Shown here piece by piece: positions 40,190 through 50,105 of a stretch of 64,000 nucleotides of DNA. The stretch lies in the NCBI GenBank assembly GCA_900549775.1, contig URPR01000003.1, forward strand, positions 1 to 64,000, written 5' to 3'. The position numbers and the translations under genes were made by a program. Within the stretch, counting starts at the first letter, position 1. Every line of letters begins with the position of its first letter. The notes beneath the pieces were generated by a model. The model did no database searches. It worked only from the letters and a program-made list of their open reading frames with translations, and was not told the DNA's origin. Origin of the DNA: an uncultured Oscillospiraceae bacterium (GTDB taxonomy: Bacteria; Bacillota; Clostridia; Oscillospirales; Acutalibacteraceae).

Positions 40190-41614
40190 TTGGCTAAAAT
40201 GAAAAGTACGTTTAAAAATGTACTTTACGATTCCAGTTTATTTAGAATTTTCTTTTTTGTTAATTTATTCTTAGGGTCATTTATGCTGCTTGACGCTGTA
40301 GCTATAGGAATCGATGGAATTATGATGATATGGGCCGGGTTTATATTTAAAAAGCATATAAAAAATAATTCTTTAAAAAACATAGATCATAATAAAATCA
40401 TTTTACTTTTTTTAGCATCTGCGCTCTTCACAACGCTATTGCATGCAAAGATGTCGTTTCCCCTTTACCTTGCGTTCGACTTTATCATGATATACCACTA
40501 TGCTATTTGCTTATTGCTTTTGTACGGATTAGCGTTTGATGTCGAAGCAAGCAAACAAAAAATTTCAAATGAAATTTTAACCGTTTTCAAAATTGTTGCC
40601 TACACTACCGTTGCCATTACTTTTATAAGTTTTATTATTTTACTTCTTAATGAAAAAATAACCATTTACAAGGAAACAAAACTTTTAGGAACTATAAACT
40701 ATGAAATTGGCATATACCAAAGACCCGGAATAAAAAGGTTTACAGGAGTTTACAGTAACCCAAACATACTAGCTTTTTGCTCCGTTTTATCGATCATTTT
40801 CATTCATGCTTTGATCGAATCAAAAAACTTTTTAAGAAAGCATAGCAGTCTCTTTAGATTCATTTGTGCCATATGTTTTTTCGCAATAAATTTAGCAGCA
40901 CTGATCCTAAGCGACTCTATAGCTTCAATAGTATTCTTGTTCTTCTATTTACTTTTCACTTTGATCTATAAAATTTTCTTTGAGAAAAAGTCCAGAAGTA
41001 TCTTCACGCTTACAGTGAAAATCGCATCATTCCTATTAATAGCGGTTGGTTTTGCTCTTGCACTGCTGATATTAAAAGGTGACTTGCAAACAAGCTTTTC
41101 TAAATTTATATCGCTAATTTGTCCCTCTTATACAGGAACCTTCGGCAGAGAAAATTACGATTTAAGCTATGGCAGCGGCAGGAAAGTCTTGCTGGAACAA
41201 GCTATGATTATTTTTCAACATAACCCTATTTTCGGAATCGGGATTTCGAATATTTGGAAGTACGGACAGATTTATTTTGAAGACGGTATCGCTTTTCCTA
41301 ATTTTATATTGGGGATGTCCTTCCCAAATTTTCACAATGGTTACCTCACGATTTTGGCTTGCTATGGAGCCATTGGCTTTTTATTGTTCTTAACATTCAT
41401 ATTTTTATCTCTCAAAAATATAATTAAGCAATTAGTCAATAAACGCAATACAAACAGCATGTTTCCTTGCATCTCTGCTGCCATTTGTGCCTATCTTGTT
41501 TATGCACTGTTTGAAAAAACCTTCTTATCTGAAATAAACTTTATGGGCGTAACTTTTTGGCTCTTGCTTGGGTACGCAACATATTTAAGCCGCATTCAAG
41601 ACGGAAAAAGTTAA
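40190..41614 (+). CDS. O-antigen ligase/polymerase-like membrane protein
   Basis: 474 residues, about 11-12 membrane segments. It resembles the O-antigen ligase/Wzy family (PF04932-like): the large loop contains GSGRKVLLEQAMIIFQHNPIFGIGISN, and NFHNGYLTILACYGAIGF follows it, the usual conserved pair. It would polymerise or attach the polysaccharide built by the genes upstream. The likely start is the TTG at 40190 with GAAAGGG upstream; ATG at 40199 is possible but lacks a site. No flippase (Wzx) or glycosyltransferase is present in the window. Confidence 0.8.
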   Translation: MAKMKSTFKNVLYDSSLFRIFFFVNLFLGSFMLLDAVAIGIDGIMMIWAGFIFKKHIKNNSLKNIDHNKIILLFLASALFTTLLHAKMSFPLYLAFDFIMIYHYAICLLLLYGLAFDVEASKQKISNEILTVFKIVAYTTVAITFISFIILLLNEKITIYKETKLLGTINYEIGIYQRPGIKRFTGVYSNPNILAFCSVLSIIFIHALIESKNFLRKHSSLFRFICAICFFAINLAALILSDSIASIVFLFFYLLFTLIYKIFFEKKSRSIFTLTVKIASFLLIAVGFALALLILKGDLQTSFSKFISLICPSYTGTFGRENYDLSYGSGRKVLLEQAMIIFQHNPIFGIGISNIWKYGQIYFEDGIAFPNFILGMSFPNFHNGYLTILACYGAIGFLLFLTFIFLSLKNIIKQLVNKRNTNSMFPCISAAICAYLVYALFEKTFLSEINFMGVTFWLLLGYATYLSRIQDGKS

Positions 41615-41631
41615 AGCGAGGCTTACACACT

Positions 41632-42153
41632 ATGGTAAATATCAAAACTTTAAATTTTCATTACGAGGAAAAACTTGTACAGTTATTACATGAAAAAAAT
41701 TTAAAAATTGCAACGGCTGAAAGCTGCACAGGTGGACTTATCTCTAAAATGATAACAGATGTAAGTGGAGCTTCTAATGTTTTTGAATGTGGCATCTGCT
41801 CATATTCAGACAGGATAAAGAAAAACCTTTTAAATGTTCACCGCTCTACTTTAGAAAAATATTCAGCTGTGTCCTCCCAGGTTGCTATTGAAATGGCTGA
41901 AAATGTCAGAAAAATATCAAATGCCGATATAGGTCTATCTACAACTGGATATGCAGGTCCATCCGCTACATCAAAAAATGAAAAAGTAGGTCTTGTTTAC
42001 ATTGGCATAAGCACTGAAAAATTCTCTAAAGCTATAAAGTTAAACATAAAGACAAAATACCTTAACAGTACAAGGAACAACATAAGAAAAATAGCTAGTG
42101 CAAAGGCTATTTTGCTCGTTATACGTACTGCTAAAAATTTTAGCATCCTCTAG
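41632..42153 (+). CDS. pncC: CinA C-terminal-like nicotinamide-nucleotide amidase
   Basis: 173 residues. Single CinA C-terminal (PncC) domain: TAESCTGGLISKMITDVSGASNVF near residue 34, the SAVSSQVAIEMAENV helix and TTGYAGPSATSKNEKVGLVYIGIST. These enzymes deamidate nicotinamide mononucleotide to nicotinate mononucleotide in pyridine salvage. The MoCF-like N-terminal domain of full CinA is absent, as in E. coli YgaD/PncC. The start at 41632 has GAGG upstream; a longer frame would overlap the preceding gene. Confidence 0.8.
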   Translation: MVNIKTLNFHYEEKLVQLLHEKNLKIATAESCTGGLISKMITDVSGASNVFECGICSYSDRIKKNLLNVHRSTLEKYSAVSSQVAIEMAENVRKISNADIGLSTTGYAGPSATSKNEKVGLVYIGISTEKFSKAIKLNIKTKYLNSTRNNIRKIASAKAILLVIRTAKNFSIL

Positions 42154-42252
42154 CATCATAACTTACACTGAAAAATCCCACAAAATTTTAGAATAACCCC
42201 AGTTATATGCATTTTTCTTCATGCTTATGTCCCACATGTCATCATTTTTCCC

Positions 42253-42281
42253 TTGAAAAATATACTAATTATTGAGATAAT
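42253..42281 (+). promoter_or_regulatory. Promoter of glmU-like gene
   Basis: TTGAAA (42253-42258), 17 bases, GATAAT (42276-42281). It likely serves the glmU-like gene, prs, pth and mfd, which follow on the same strand with gaps of about 30-55 bases. Confidence 0.6.
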
Positions 42282-42314
42282 AGAAAATATGTTTTAGTTC
42301 TCTGGAGGTAGCAA

Positions 42315-43289
42315 ATGGAAAATACTTGCGCAATAATATTAGCAGCCGGTGAAGGAAAAAGAATGAAATCAAATTCACCAAAAGTTTTATCTAAAGTACT
42401 GTTTAAGCCAATTTTGCAGTGGGTTATAGATTCTTTATCTAGCTCCAGCATCGACAACGTTTGCGTTGTATGCGGATATAAGCACGAACAGATTGAAGAA
42501 TATCTTAAAAACACAAATGCAAACTTTTCTACTGCTTTGCAAAAAGAACAGCTAGGTACCGCTCACGCAGTGATTACCGCGAGTGACTTTTTAAAAAACA
42601 ACATAGAAAAAGATGTTCTCGTTTTATGCGGAGATGCGCCTTTTATAGACTCTGAAACTATAATAGCATCCCTTAACTTTCACAGACAAAACCACAACAG
42701 TGCAACGGTCTTTTCTGCTAAAGTTAATAACCCATTCGGGTACGGCAGGATTGTACGGGATGAATATAATAAACTTTTAAAAATAGTGGAACAGAAAGAT
42801 ACAGATGAGAAAACAAGTCATATAAATGAAGTAAATTCGAGCATTTACTGGTTCAACGTTAAGGATTTGCTCAGCGTAATTTACAGCATATCAAATAAAA
42901 ATGCGCAAAGTGAGTTCTACTTGCCGGACGCTATAGAATTACTCATAAGTAATGGGAAAAATGTCGATGCATTTGTCGTGGAAAACGAAAATATTATTCT
43001 TGGGGCAAACGACAAAGTTCAACTTCAGCAATTAAACAAAATAGCACGAGAAAAAGTTTTGAACAAATTGATGCTATCAGGTGTCAATATCCCCTTTCCA
43101 GATGGCGTAGTTATATGTGATGAAGTAAGAATTGGCACCGATGTAACTATTTTGCCAAATACAATACTCCAAGGTAAAACTATAATAGGTAACAACTGCG
43201 CTATTGGACCAAATGTGCTGCTTGACGGCTGCAGTGTACTAGATAATAAAAACTTAAGCTTCAAAAACCTTAAAAATTGCACCGTTTAG
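42315..43289 (+). CDS. UDP-N-acetylglucosamine pyrophosphorylase, truncated GlmU-like
   Basis: 324 residues. The N-terminal uridylyltransferase domain is complete: IILAAGEGKRMKS near residue 8, LGTAHAVI near 80, LCGDAPF near 107, GYGRIVRD near 146 and EVNSSIYWF near 176. It would make UDP-GlcNAc from GlcNAc-1-P and UTP. Ordinary GlmU has about 450-460 residues; here the left-handed beta-helix stops after about five or six hexapeptides (from IPFPDGVVICDEVRIG to NCAIGPNVLLDGCSV), so the acetyltransferase site is missing. GGAG ribosome site. Another acetyltransferase must make GlcNAc-1-P in this organism. Confidence 0.85.
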   Translation: MENTCAIILAAGEGKRMKSNSPKVLSKVLFKPILQWVIDSLSSSSIDNVCVVCGYKHEQIEEYLKNTNANFSTALQKEQLGTAHAVITASDFLKNNIEKDVLVLCGDAPFIDSETIIASLNFHRQNHNSATVFSAKVNNPFGYGRIVRDEYNKLLKIVEQKDTDEKTSHINEVNSSIYWFNVKDLLSVIYSISNKNAQSEFYLPDAIELLISNGKNVDAFVVENENIILGANDKVQLQQLNKIAREKVLNKLMLSGVNIPFPDGVVICDEVRIGTDVTILPNTILQGKTIIGNNCAIGPNVLLDGCSVLDNKNLSFKNLKNCTV

Positions 43290-43341
43290 TTAAAATCATT
43301 TTTCGATTTTAACTCTTACTTTTATGTAAAGGAGATTTAAG

Positions 43342-44274
43342 ATGAGTTTTCGTGGCACGGAAATCAAAATTTTTTCAGGCAGTTCAAATTATATATTCGC
43401 TCAAAACATCGCTTCACATCTTGGACTTCCTCTTGGCAAGGCTGAAATTAAAACTTTTAACGATGGTGAAATTGCCGTATCCCTCTGTGAACCTGTAAGA
43501 AACTCTGACTGCTTTATAGTACAATCTATCTGCAACCCAGTTAATGATAATTTAATGGAACTTTTGGTAATGATAGATGCCATGAAAAGGGCCTGCGCTG
43601 CCAGAATAACTGCCGTTATCCCTTATTTCGGGTACTCCAGACAGGACAGAAAAGCACATTCCTGTGACCCAATATCTGCAAAACTTGTCGCTGATCTCTT
43701 AACTGTTGCAGGTGCCAATAGTATTTTGACTATGGATTTACATTCCCCTCAAATTCAAGGCTTTTTCAATATTCCAATAGATAACTTAGAAGGATGCCAG
43801 ATCTTGGCTTCATTCATAAAAGATGAAATAAAAAATCATAAAGATCATTACATTGTTGTCTCTCCAGACCTCGGCTCTGTTACTAGAGCTAGAGATTTTT
43901 CAAAAATCTTGGGAGTGCCTTTCGCTATAATCGATAAAATACGACCTACAGCAAACGTTTCCGAAGTTGTAAATATTATTGGTGATGTAAAAGGTAAAAA
44001 AGTAATTTTAATTGACGATATGGTAGACACTGCCGGCACCTTATGTAACGCCGCTAAAGCTGTTATCGAAAGAGGAAAAGCCGTTGAAGTTATCGCTTGC
44101 GCAACACATCCTGTTTTATCTTGCGATGCTGTGGTAAAGCTTCAAAATAGTTACATAGAAAAGTTATACCTTCTAGATACCGTTCCTTTGCCTCAAGAAA
44201 AACTTTTAAGCAAAATAAAAGTTCTTCCTACAGCTTCATTTTTCGCCAAAGCTATAGAAAAAATTCACGGGTAA
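43342..44274 (+). CDS. prs: Ribose-phosphate pyrophosphokinase
   Basis: Makes PRPP from ribose 5-phosphate and ATP for nucleotide, His and Trp synthesis. 310 residues, normal length. Landmarks: EIKTFNDGEIAVSL near residue 33, IPYFGYSRQDRKAHSCDPISAK near 92, DLHSPQIQGFF near 129 and the PRPP loop VILIDDMVDTAGTL near 215. AAAGGAG ribosome site. A glmU-prs pair is common in Firmicutes. Confidence 0.97.
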   Translation: MSFRGTEIKIFSGSSNYIFAQNIASHLGLPLGKAEIKTFNDGEIAVSLCEPVRNSDCFIVQSICNPVNDNLMELLVMIDAMKRACAARITAVIPYFGYSRQDRKAHSCDPISAKLVADLLTVAGANSILTMDLHSPQIQGFFNIPIDNLEGCQILASFIKDEIKNHKDHYIVVSPDLGSVTRARDFSKILGVPFAIIDKIRPTANVSEVVNIIGDVKGKKVILIDDMVDTAGTLCNAAKAVIERGKAVEVIACATHPVLSCDAVVKLQNSYIEKLYLLDTVPLPQEKLLSKIKVLPTASFFAKAIEKIHG

Positions 44275-44326
44275 CCCACCACTATGGTACTCAGTTAAAT
44301 GTCTACTTTTAAGAAAGGAAAAAATT

Positions 44327-44950
44327 ATGTTTGATATATTTAAAAAGCTCACAGTAAACCGAAAAAATGATCCTATTGAACATTTAGTTGTAGGACTTGG
44401 TAACCCTGGCTCTAAATACGAAAACACACGTCACAATGCCGGGTTCATCGCGCTTGATTATATAGCAAATCAGTTAGATGTAAATTTTAATAAATCTAAA
44501 TTTGATGCACTTTTTTCAGAAGCTGTTATAGATGGCAAAAGAGTTTTACTCATAAAACCTCAAACTTTTATGAACTTAAGTGGCGAATCTGTCATTCAAT
44601 TTATGTCGTTTTACAAAATTCCAAGTGAAAATGTTATTATTCTTTTTGACGATATATCACTGGCCCCAGGAAATCTTAGAGTAAAACGAAGCGGTAGTCA
44701 TGGCGGCCACAACGGCATGAGAAACATCATACAACTAGCTAAGACGGACAATTTCCCTAGAATAAAAATAGGAATAGGTGCAAAACCGACTGACTGGGAC
44801 TTGGCAGACTGGGTAACTTCAAAATTTTCTGATGAAGATTTAAAACTGCTAAATAAGGCTGCAGAAAATTCATACACCGCTTTGAAGTTAATGCTGAACG
44901 GGGAAATAGAAAAAGCTATGAATTTAGCAAACAGAAAAATCTTTAATTGA
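44327..44950 (+). CDS. pth: Peptidyl-tRNA hydrolase
   Basis: Releases peptides from stalled peptidyl-tRNA. 207 residues; the extra about 18 N-terminal residues (MFDIFKKLTVNRKNDPIE) precede the normal start VVGLGNPGSKYENTRHNAGF, which includes the catalytic His. KPQTFMNLSGESV and DDISLAPGNLRVKRSGSHGGHNGMRNI are conserved. AAAGGA ribosome site eight bases upstream. It is followed by mfd, a conserved Firmicutes order. Confidence 0.95.
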   Translation: MFDIFKKLTVNRKNDPIEHLVVGLGNPGSKYENTRHNAGFIALDYIANQLDVNFNKSKFDALFSEAVIDGKRVLLIKPQTFMNLSGESVIQFMSFYKIPSENVIILFDDISLAPGNLRVKRSGSHGGHNGMRNIIQLAKTDNFPRIKIGIGAKPTDWDLADWVTSKFSDEDLKLLNKAAENSYTALKLMLNGEIEKAMNLANRKIFN

Positions 44951-44979
44951 TTGATCCATTTGCCAACAAGGAGATAAGT

Positions 44980-47900
44980 ATGGATTTTATTCTTAAAAAA
45001 ATAGGCGAACTCCCTGAGTTTAAAGAACTTATACAAAGCATAGAAAATCACTCTCTACCCGTCAGTCTGACGGGTCTTTCTGATATTCATAAAGCAAGTT
45101 TCATAAATGCACTATCTTTAAAATTGAGTTGCCCTAGTTTGATTTTAGTTCCAAATGAAGCATCTATGCAAAATTTATTTGAATGTTTGAAACCATTCGG
45201 CAGACGAATATTCTGTTATCCTAGCAGAGATTTCGCGTTTTATGACATTGAAGGAAAATCCTCAGAATATGAACATGAAAGGTTAAACGCACTTGTCAGC
45301 ATTGAAAAAGGTTTAGCGGATATAGTTATCGCACCCATAGACGCCGCTCTACAACACACCGTTCCTGTAAATGTTTTAAATGATAATTTAATTACTTTAT
45401 CTGAAACACAGGTCCTTCCCATTGATAATATCGTAGACAGTCTAATTTCCTGCGGGTATGAAAAAAGTCATGAGGTAGAAGGCCCTGGACAAATTTCTCA
45501 AAGAGGCTGCATTTTAGATGTTTTTCCCGTAGGTTCCGCATTTCCTGTAAGAGTTGAATATTGGGGTGATGAAATTGATTCTATATCTCAATTTGATCCT
45601 TACTCACAGCGCCGCTTAAAGTCCATAAAGCATGTGCTTATCCCTCAAGCTAAAGAAGTTATTATTAAAGACACCAAAAAGCTTATTTGTGACATTGATA
45701 AAATCGTAGAAAAATTAGCATCCAGAAAAGTCCCTTCAAAAGCAGTTGAAACATTAGAACACGAAAAAGAGCTTCTTATTTCTTCCTGCAAGTTACCAAT
45801 GTCTGATAAGTTTATAAATTTATTATATGAGAAAACCACATTGTTTGATTACTTTAAAGATTCTGCAATATTTATAGATGAATCCATAAAGATTTTAGAT
45901 AGGCTTAAAGGTACATCGTGGCAGCAAAATAAAGATATTAAAAGTTTTATCGAAGATGGCATACTCTGCACTGAACTTGGAACATTTAACGAAGATGAAT
46001 GCTTTTTTAAAAACAGTTTAAATAATAAAAAAGTTGTTTACTTAGACGCATTTCCTCACAACAGTTATCCTACCGCCCCACATAAGACCTTAAGCGTATC
46101 AGCAAATACTTTGCCGCCTTTATCAGGTACGTTGTCAAACCTTCAGGAAAACTTAAAAGAAAAAGTAGAAAATAAATCGGCTGTCGTTATCTTAGCAGGT
46201 AACGACAAAACCGCTGTTTCTATAAGCGATGATCTAAACAAAATAGGCATATCAAGCGAGTATAAAGTCAATATAGATTCTGTACAAGACGGCAAAATCT
46301 ATATCACTTCGGGCCATTTAACCAAGGGATTTGAATACCCTTATATTAATTTTTCTGTTTTTACGTTAGGTGTACAAGATTTCAAAAAAAGTAAAACTTC
46401 TAAAAAAAAGAAAAATACCAAAAAACTTTACAGCTTGGCAGATATAAATATTGGCGATTACGTTGTGCATTCTTTGCATGGCATAGGTATTTTTAAAGGC
46501 ATTCATAAAGTTAAAGTTCAAAATATTGAAAAAGATTACATCAAAATTGAATACGCAAAAAAAGATACGCTGTATGTCCCCGTTACGCAGCTTGATATGG
46601 TGGACAAATATATTGGTCCTAAGGAAAACATTAATGTGAAATTAAATCGACTCGGGTCAAACGACTGGCAAAACTCTAAAAATAAGGTGAAGCTCGCTGC
46701 TAAAAGTATTGCTAAAGAGCTTATAAAACTATACTCCGAAAGGATGAACACAAAAGGTTACGCTTTCAGCGAAGACAACGAACTGCAACATGACTTTGAT
46801 GCACATTTTGAATATGAGGAAACTGAGGATCAGTTGAAATGCATAGAAGAAGTAAAAAAAGATATGCAGAGTCCTCATCCTATGGACAGGTTGCTTTGCG
46901 GAGACGTAGGTTTTGGTAAAACTGAGGTCGCCCTACGAGCAGCCTTTAAGTGCGTTGCCGATTCTAAACAATGCGCTATACTGGTACCTACTACCATTTT
47001 AGCTTGGCAACATTATCAAAACATTGTAAAAAGGTTCGATAATTTCCCTGTTAGAATTTCTTTATTATCTAGATTCAAGACGCCTAAACAGCAAAAAGAA
47101 ATTTTAAAAAAGCTAAAAAACGGCGAAATAGACATAATAGTTGGAACACACAGACTTGTGCAAGATGATGTAAAGTTTAGAGACTTGGGTCTTGCTATAA
47201 TCGACGAAGAACAAAGATTTGGAGTTAAACAAAAGGAAAAATTTAAAACTTTGGCCAAAAATATAGATGTTCTAACCCTTTCTGCAACACCTATCCCTAG
47301 AACCTTAAATATGGCTATGTCAGGCATCAGAGACATGTCTACACTGGAAGAGTCTCCACAAAATCGGCACCCTGTGCAAACTTACGTACTAGAGCACGAT
47401 CAAGCCGTTATAAATGAAGCCATCCGCAGAGAATTAAGAAGGAATGGACAGGTTTATTACTTATACAACAATGTCGAAAATATTTCGTTATTTGCAAATA
47501 AACTTCAATTGCAGATACCAGAAGCTAAAATAGCAATAGGGCACGGAAAAATGACGCAAGCTGAACTTTCAGAAGTGTGGGAAAAAGTTATGAACCATGA
47601 AGTGGACGTGCTAGTTTGTACAACCATAATAGAAACTGGCGTCGACATTCTTAATGTCAACACATTAATAATAGAAAATGCCGATAGGTTCGGACTTTCG
47701 CAATTGCATCAGATCAGAGGACGTGTGGGAAGATCAACTAAAAGAGCCTATGCTTACTTTACGTTTAAGAAAAATAAAGTCTTAACGGAAATCTCTCAAA
47801 AGCGTTTAGAAGCTATAAGAGAGTTCACTCAATTTGGTTCTGGGTTCAAAATAGCCATGAGAGATCTTGAACTAAGAGGTGCCGGAAATATACTTTCGGG

Positions 47901-48417
47901 CCAACAGCACGGTCATATAGCTGATGTAGGCTACGATATGTATTTAAAGTTGCTGGGAGAAGCTATAAATGAAGAAAAAGGAATAAAAACAGAAAACGAA
48001 AGCTTTGAGTGTGCTGTAGATGTTCAAATTCCGGCGTTTATCCCCGAAAAATATATAAGTAACGTGAACCAGAGAATAGATATTTATAGAAAAATATCTG
48101 ACATTCGCTCAGAGGAAGACGCAAGCGACGTTACCGACGAATTAATCGATAGGTTTTCTTCTCCTCCCAGGCCTGTCCTAAATTTAATAGATATCGCTTT
48201 AATCCGCAGTAAAGCCTCAAAGTGTAAAATCTCTGAAATTAAACAGCAAGGGAACAAGATTACGCTGTTTGGAGAAAGTATCGATAAGACTTTCATTGAC
48301 GACCTCTTAATGAAGTTCAAAAACGTCAAACTAAAAAATAAGCCTAAGTCTCACATCATCCTAGATGCAGACTCAGGCGAATCACTAATCAAGATTTTAA
48401 AGAATATTTTAAGATAA
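44980..48417 (+). CDS. mfd: Transcription-repair coupling factor
   Basis: Removes stalled RNA polymerase and recruits UvrA. 1145 residues. UvrB-like N-terminal region (RIFCYPSRDFAFYDIEGKSSEYEHERL near residue 75). CarD-like polymerase-interaction domain near 480 (LADINIGDYVVHSLHGIGIF). Translocase with Walker A GDVGFGKTEVA near 644, DEEQRFGVKQKE near 742 and TATPIPRTLNMAMSGIRDMS, and the C-terminal TRCF domain. The ATG at 44980 has AAGGAG seven bases upstream; upstream in-frame TTG overlaps the pth stop. It ends two bases before the convergent amidohydrolase gene, so no terminator fits between them. Confidence 0.97.
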   Translation: MDFILKKIGELPEFKELIQSIENHSLPVSLTGLSDIHKASFINALSLKLSCPSLILVPNEASMQNLFECLKPFGRRIFCYPSRDFAFYDIEGKSSEYEHERLNALVSIEKGLADIVIAPIDAALQHTVPVNVLNDNLITLSETQVLPIDNIVDSLISCGYEKSHEVEGPGQISQRGCILDVFPVGSAFPVRVEYWGDEIDSISQFDPYSQRRLKSIKHVLIPQAKEVIIKDTKKLICDIDKIVEKLASRKVPSKAVETLEHEKELLISSCKLPMSDKFINLLYEKTTLFDYFKDSAIFIDESIKILDRLKGTSWQQNKDIKSFIEDGILCTELGTFNEDECFFKNSLNNKKVVYLDAFPHNSYPTAPHKTLSVSANTLPPLSGTLSNLQENLKEKVENKSAVVILAGNDKTAVSISDDLNKIGISSEYKVNIDSVQDGKIYITSGHLTKGFEYPYINFSVFTLGVQDFKKSKTSKKKKNTKKLYSLADINIGDYVVHSLHGIGIFKGIHKVKVQNIEKDYIKIEYAKKDTLYVPVTQLDMVDKYIGPKENINVKLNRLGSNDWQNSKNKVKLAAKSIAKELIKLYSERMNTKGYAFSEDNELQHDFDAHFEYEETEDQLKCIEEVKKDMQSPHPMDRLLCGDVGFGKTEVALRAAFKCVADSKQCAILVPTTILAWQHYQNIVKRFDNFPVRISLLSRFKTPKQQKEILKKLKNGEIDIIVGTHRLVQDDVKFRDLGLAIIDEEQRFGVKQKEKFKTLAKNIDVLTLSATPIPRTLNMAMSGIRDMSTLEESPQNRHPVQTYVLEHDQAVINEAIRRELRRNGQVYYLYNNVENISLFANKLQLQIPEAKIAIGHGKMTQAELSEVWEKVMNHEVDVLVCTTIIETGVDILNVNTLIIENADRFGLSQLHQIRGRVGRSTKRAYAYFTFKKNKVLTEISQKRLEAIREFTQFGSGFKIAMRDLELRGAGNILSGQQHGHIADVGYDMYLKLLGEAINEEKGIKTENESFECAVDVQIPAFIPEKYISNVNQRIDIYRKISDIRSEEDASDVTDELIDRFSSPPRPVLNLIDIALIRSKASKCKISEIKQQGNKITLFGESIDKTFIDDLLMKFKNVKLKNKPKSHIILDADSGESLIKILKNILR

Positions 48418-48418
48418 A

Positions 48419-49579
48419 TTATTTTTCACAAATCAAATTTCCATCTATAAACACCATTTCTGGCTCCGACAAAATATCTAGTGGGTCAGTTGAAAACACC
48501 GCAAGGTCAGCGTCTTTTCCCACTTTTATCGAACCAACTCTTTCATCTATCTTGCACACTTTTGCAGCATTAATAGTAATAGCCTTTAAAGCCTCTTCCC
48601 TGCTTAGACCGCCTTTTACCGCAAGTGCTGCGCACAAGCGTAAGTATTGTATGGGCGTTTCCGGGTGATCTGTAATTATTCCAAACAAAATATCCGGTGA
48701 TAAAATTTTAGGCGATTTTATGCTTAAGTTTATAAGCTCCGGTTTAGATTTATCGGAAAAGTTTGGTCCCAGCAAAACTCTTGCTTTTTCTTTTTTTAAT
48801 TCTTCTTTAATTAAATGAGCTTCTGTAGCGTGAACTATCACATAATCCAAGTCAAATTCCTTACAAATTCTAATAGCAGTGAAAATGTCATCGGCTCTAT
48901 GAGCGTGAAAATGAGCTGAAGCTTTCTTTTCAAACAAGGGTATCAGCGCTTCACACTTTAAGTCAAATTCCGGCACATCATCTATACTTTTATTCTTTTT
49001 GGCTCGTATTTTCGATAAATAATATTTCTTCGCTTTATACAGCTGTTCCCTTATAAGCGCAGCTGTAGCCATTCTTGTCATAGGCATTTGTTCCTTGTCG
49101 CTGTAAACCGCTTTTGGATTTTCGCCCAGCGCAAACTTCATCGCAACGGGTGACTTTATTATCATATCATCTATTCTTTTTCCGTAAGTTTTTACTGCTA
49201 TTATCTCGCCTCCTATGGCATTTGCACTACCAGGGCCTGTTAAAACCGTGGTCACGCCAGACTTATATGCATCTTTAAAGCATTCATCCATTGGGTTTGC
49301 AGCGTCTATTGCCCGCAAATGAGGCGTTATTGGGTCATTTTCTTCGTTGCCATCGTCCCCTTCAAAAGTAAGCCCATTTTCAAACATGCCCAAATGTGTA
49401 TGAGCATCTACAAAACCAGGGTATACGCTTTTTCCATGCAAATCTATTGTTTTTTCATCTTTTAATTTTAAAGCATTCATCTCACCAAGTGACGCTATTT
49501 TTCCATTTTTAATTTCTATAAATCCATTTTCTACACTTTGGCTTTCCATAGTAAAAATCTTCGCATTTATTATAAGCAT
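48419..49579 (-). CDS. Metal-dependent amidohydrolase
   Basis: 386 residues, imidazolonepropionase/TIM-barrel amidohydrolase family. Metal-binding VDAHTHLGMFE near residue 58, HFHAHRADD near 222, VHATEAH near 248 and DHPETPIQ near 312; C-terminal barrel strand closing KVGKDADLAVFSTDPLD. Specificity cannot be told; homologues in Clostridia are called amidohydrolase. ATG with AGGAGAG. Transcribed after the S1-domain gene but separated from it by a terminator. Confidence 0.85.
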   Translation of the reverse strand: MLIINAKIFTMESQSVENGFIEIKNGKIASLGEMNALKLKDEKTIDLHGKSVYPGFVDAHTHLGMFENGLTFEGDDGNEENDPITPHLRAIDAANPMDECFKDAYKSGVTTVLTGPGSANAIGGEIIAVKTYGKRIDDMIIKSPVAMKFALGENPKAVYSDKEQMPMTRMATAALIREQLYKAKKYYLSKIRAKKNKSIDDVPEFDLKCEALIPLFEKKASAHFHAHRADDIFTAIRICKEFDLDYVIVHATEAHLIKEELKKEKARVLLGPNFSDKSKPELINLSIKSPKILSPDILFGIITDHPETPIQYLRLCAALAVKGGLSREEALKAITINAAKVCKIDERVGSIKVGKDADLAVFSTDPLDILSEPEMVFIDGNLICEK

Positions 49580-49607
49580 TTTTTCTCTCCTAAAAGCAAA
49601 TTATAGC

Positions 49608-49634
49608 AAAAATGCCCAGACTAAAATCTAGGCA
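49608..49634 (-). terminator. Terminator of the S1-domain gene
   Basis: On the minus strand TGCCTAGA (49634-49627) pairs with TCTGGGCA (49620-49613), eight bp with one G-U pair, followed by TTTTT (49612-49608). Confidence 0.7.
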
Positions 49635-49639
49635 ATTTT

Positions 49640-50083
49640 TTACTTTGACACTCTTCTCCTTGAATATCCACCACGTTTTGATTCCGTGGCTCTTTTCAAG
49701 TCAGACATTTTTTCTTCACTCGCTGCTTTAAACATAGATAACATATCTTCAAAGCTTGCCTTTTGAACAGGCTTTTTTAAAGTTCTTCTGTCAAAACTTT
49801 CCGGTCTAAATTTCCTTGAGGATTTATCCGGTTCTTTCTTAGCACTATCATTTTCGGCTTTCCTTATAGAAAGACCTATCTCTCCTTTGTCGGAAATTTT
49901 AACAACCTTCGCCTTTACAACTTGTCCTTTTTTTAAATATTCATTTATATCTTTTACATAGTCCCTCGATACCTCAGAAATATGTACCATCCCGGTTTTG
50001 CCTTCGTCCAGCTCCACAAACGCACCAAAATTTGTTATACCTTTAACCTTGCCCTCAACAATAGCTCCTACCTCAAATTGCAT
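49640..50083 (-). CDS. S1 RNA-binding domain protein
   Basis: 147 residues, one S1 domain at about 1-75 (VGAIVEGKVKGITNFGAFVELDEGKTGMVHISEVS, then GQVVKAKVVKISDKGEIGLSI), followed by a basic, disordered tail ending RRRVSK. It resembles B. subtilis YugI (GSP13) or YabR, which binds RNA and ribosomes; the neighbour DivIC/YabR link is typical of Firmicutes (here DivIC is directly upstream). ATG with AAGGGGG upstream. Confidence 0.85.
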   Translation of the reverse strand: MQFEVGAIVEGKVKGITNFGAFVELDEGKTGMVHISEVSRDYVKDINEYLKKGQVVKAKVVKISDKGEIGLSIRKAENDSAKKEPDKSSRKFRPESFDRRTLKKPVQKASFEDMLSMFKAASEEKMSDLKRATESKRGGYSRRRVSK

Positions 50084-50105
50084 AAAAAAACAAAATCCCC
50101 CTTAA

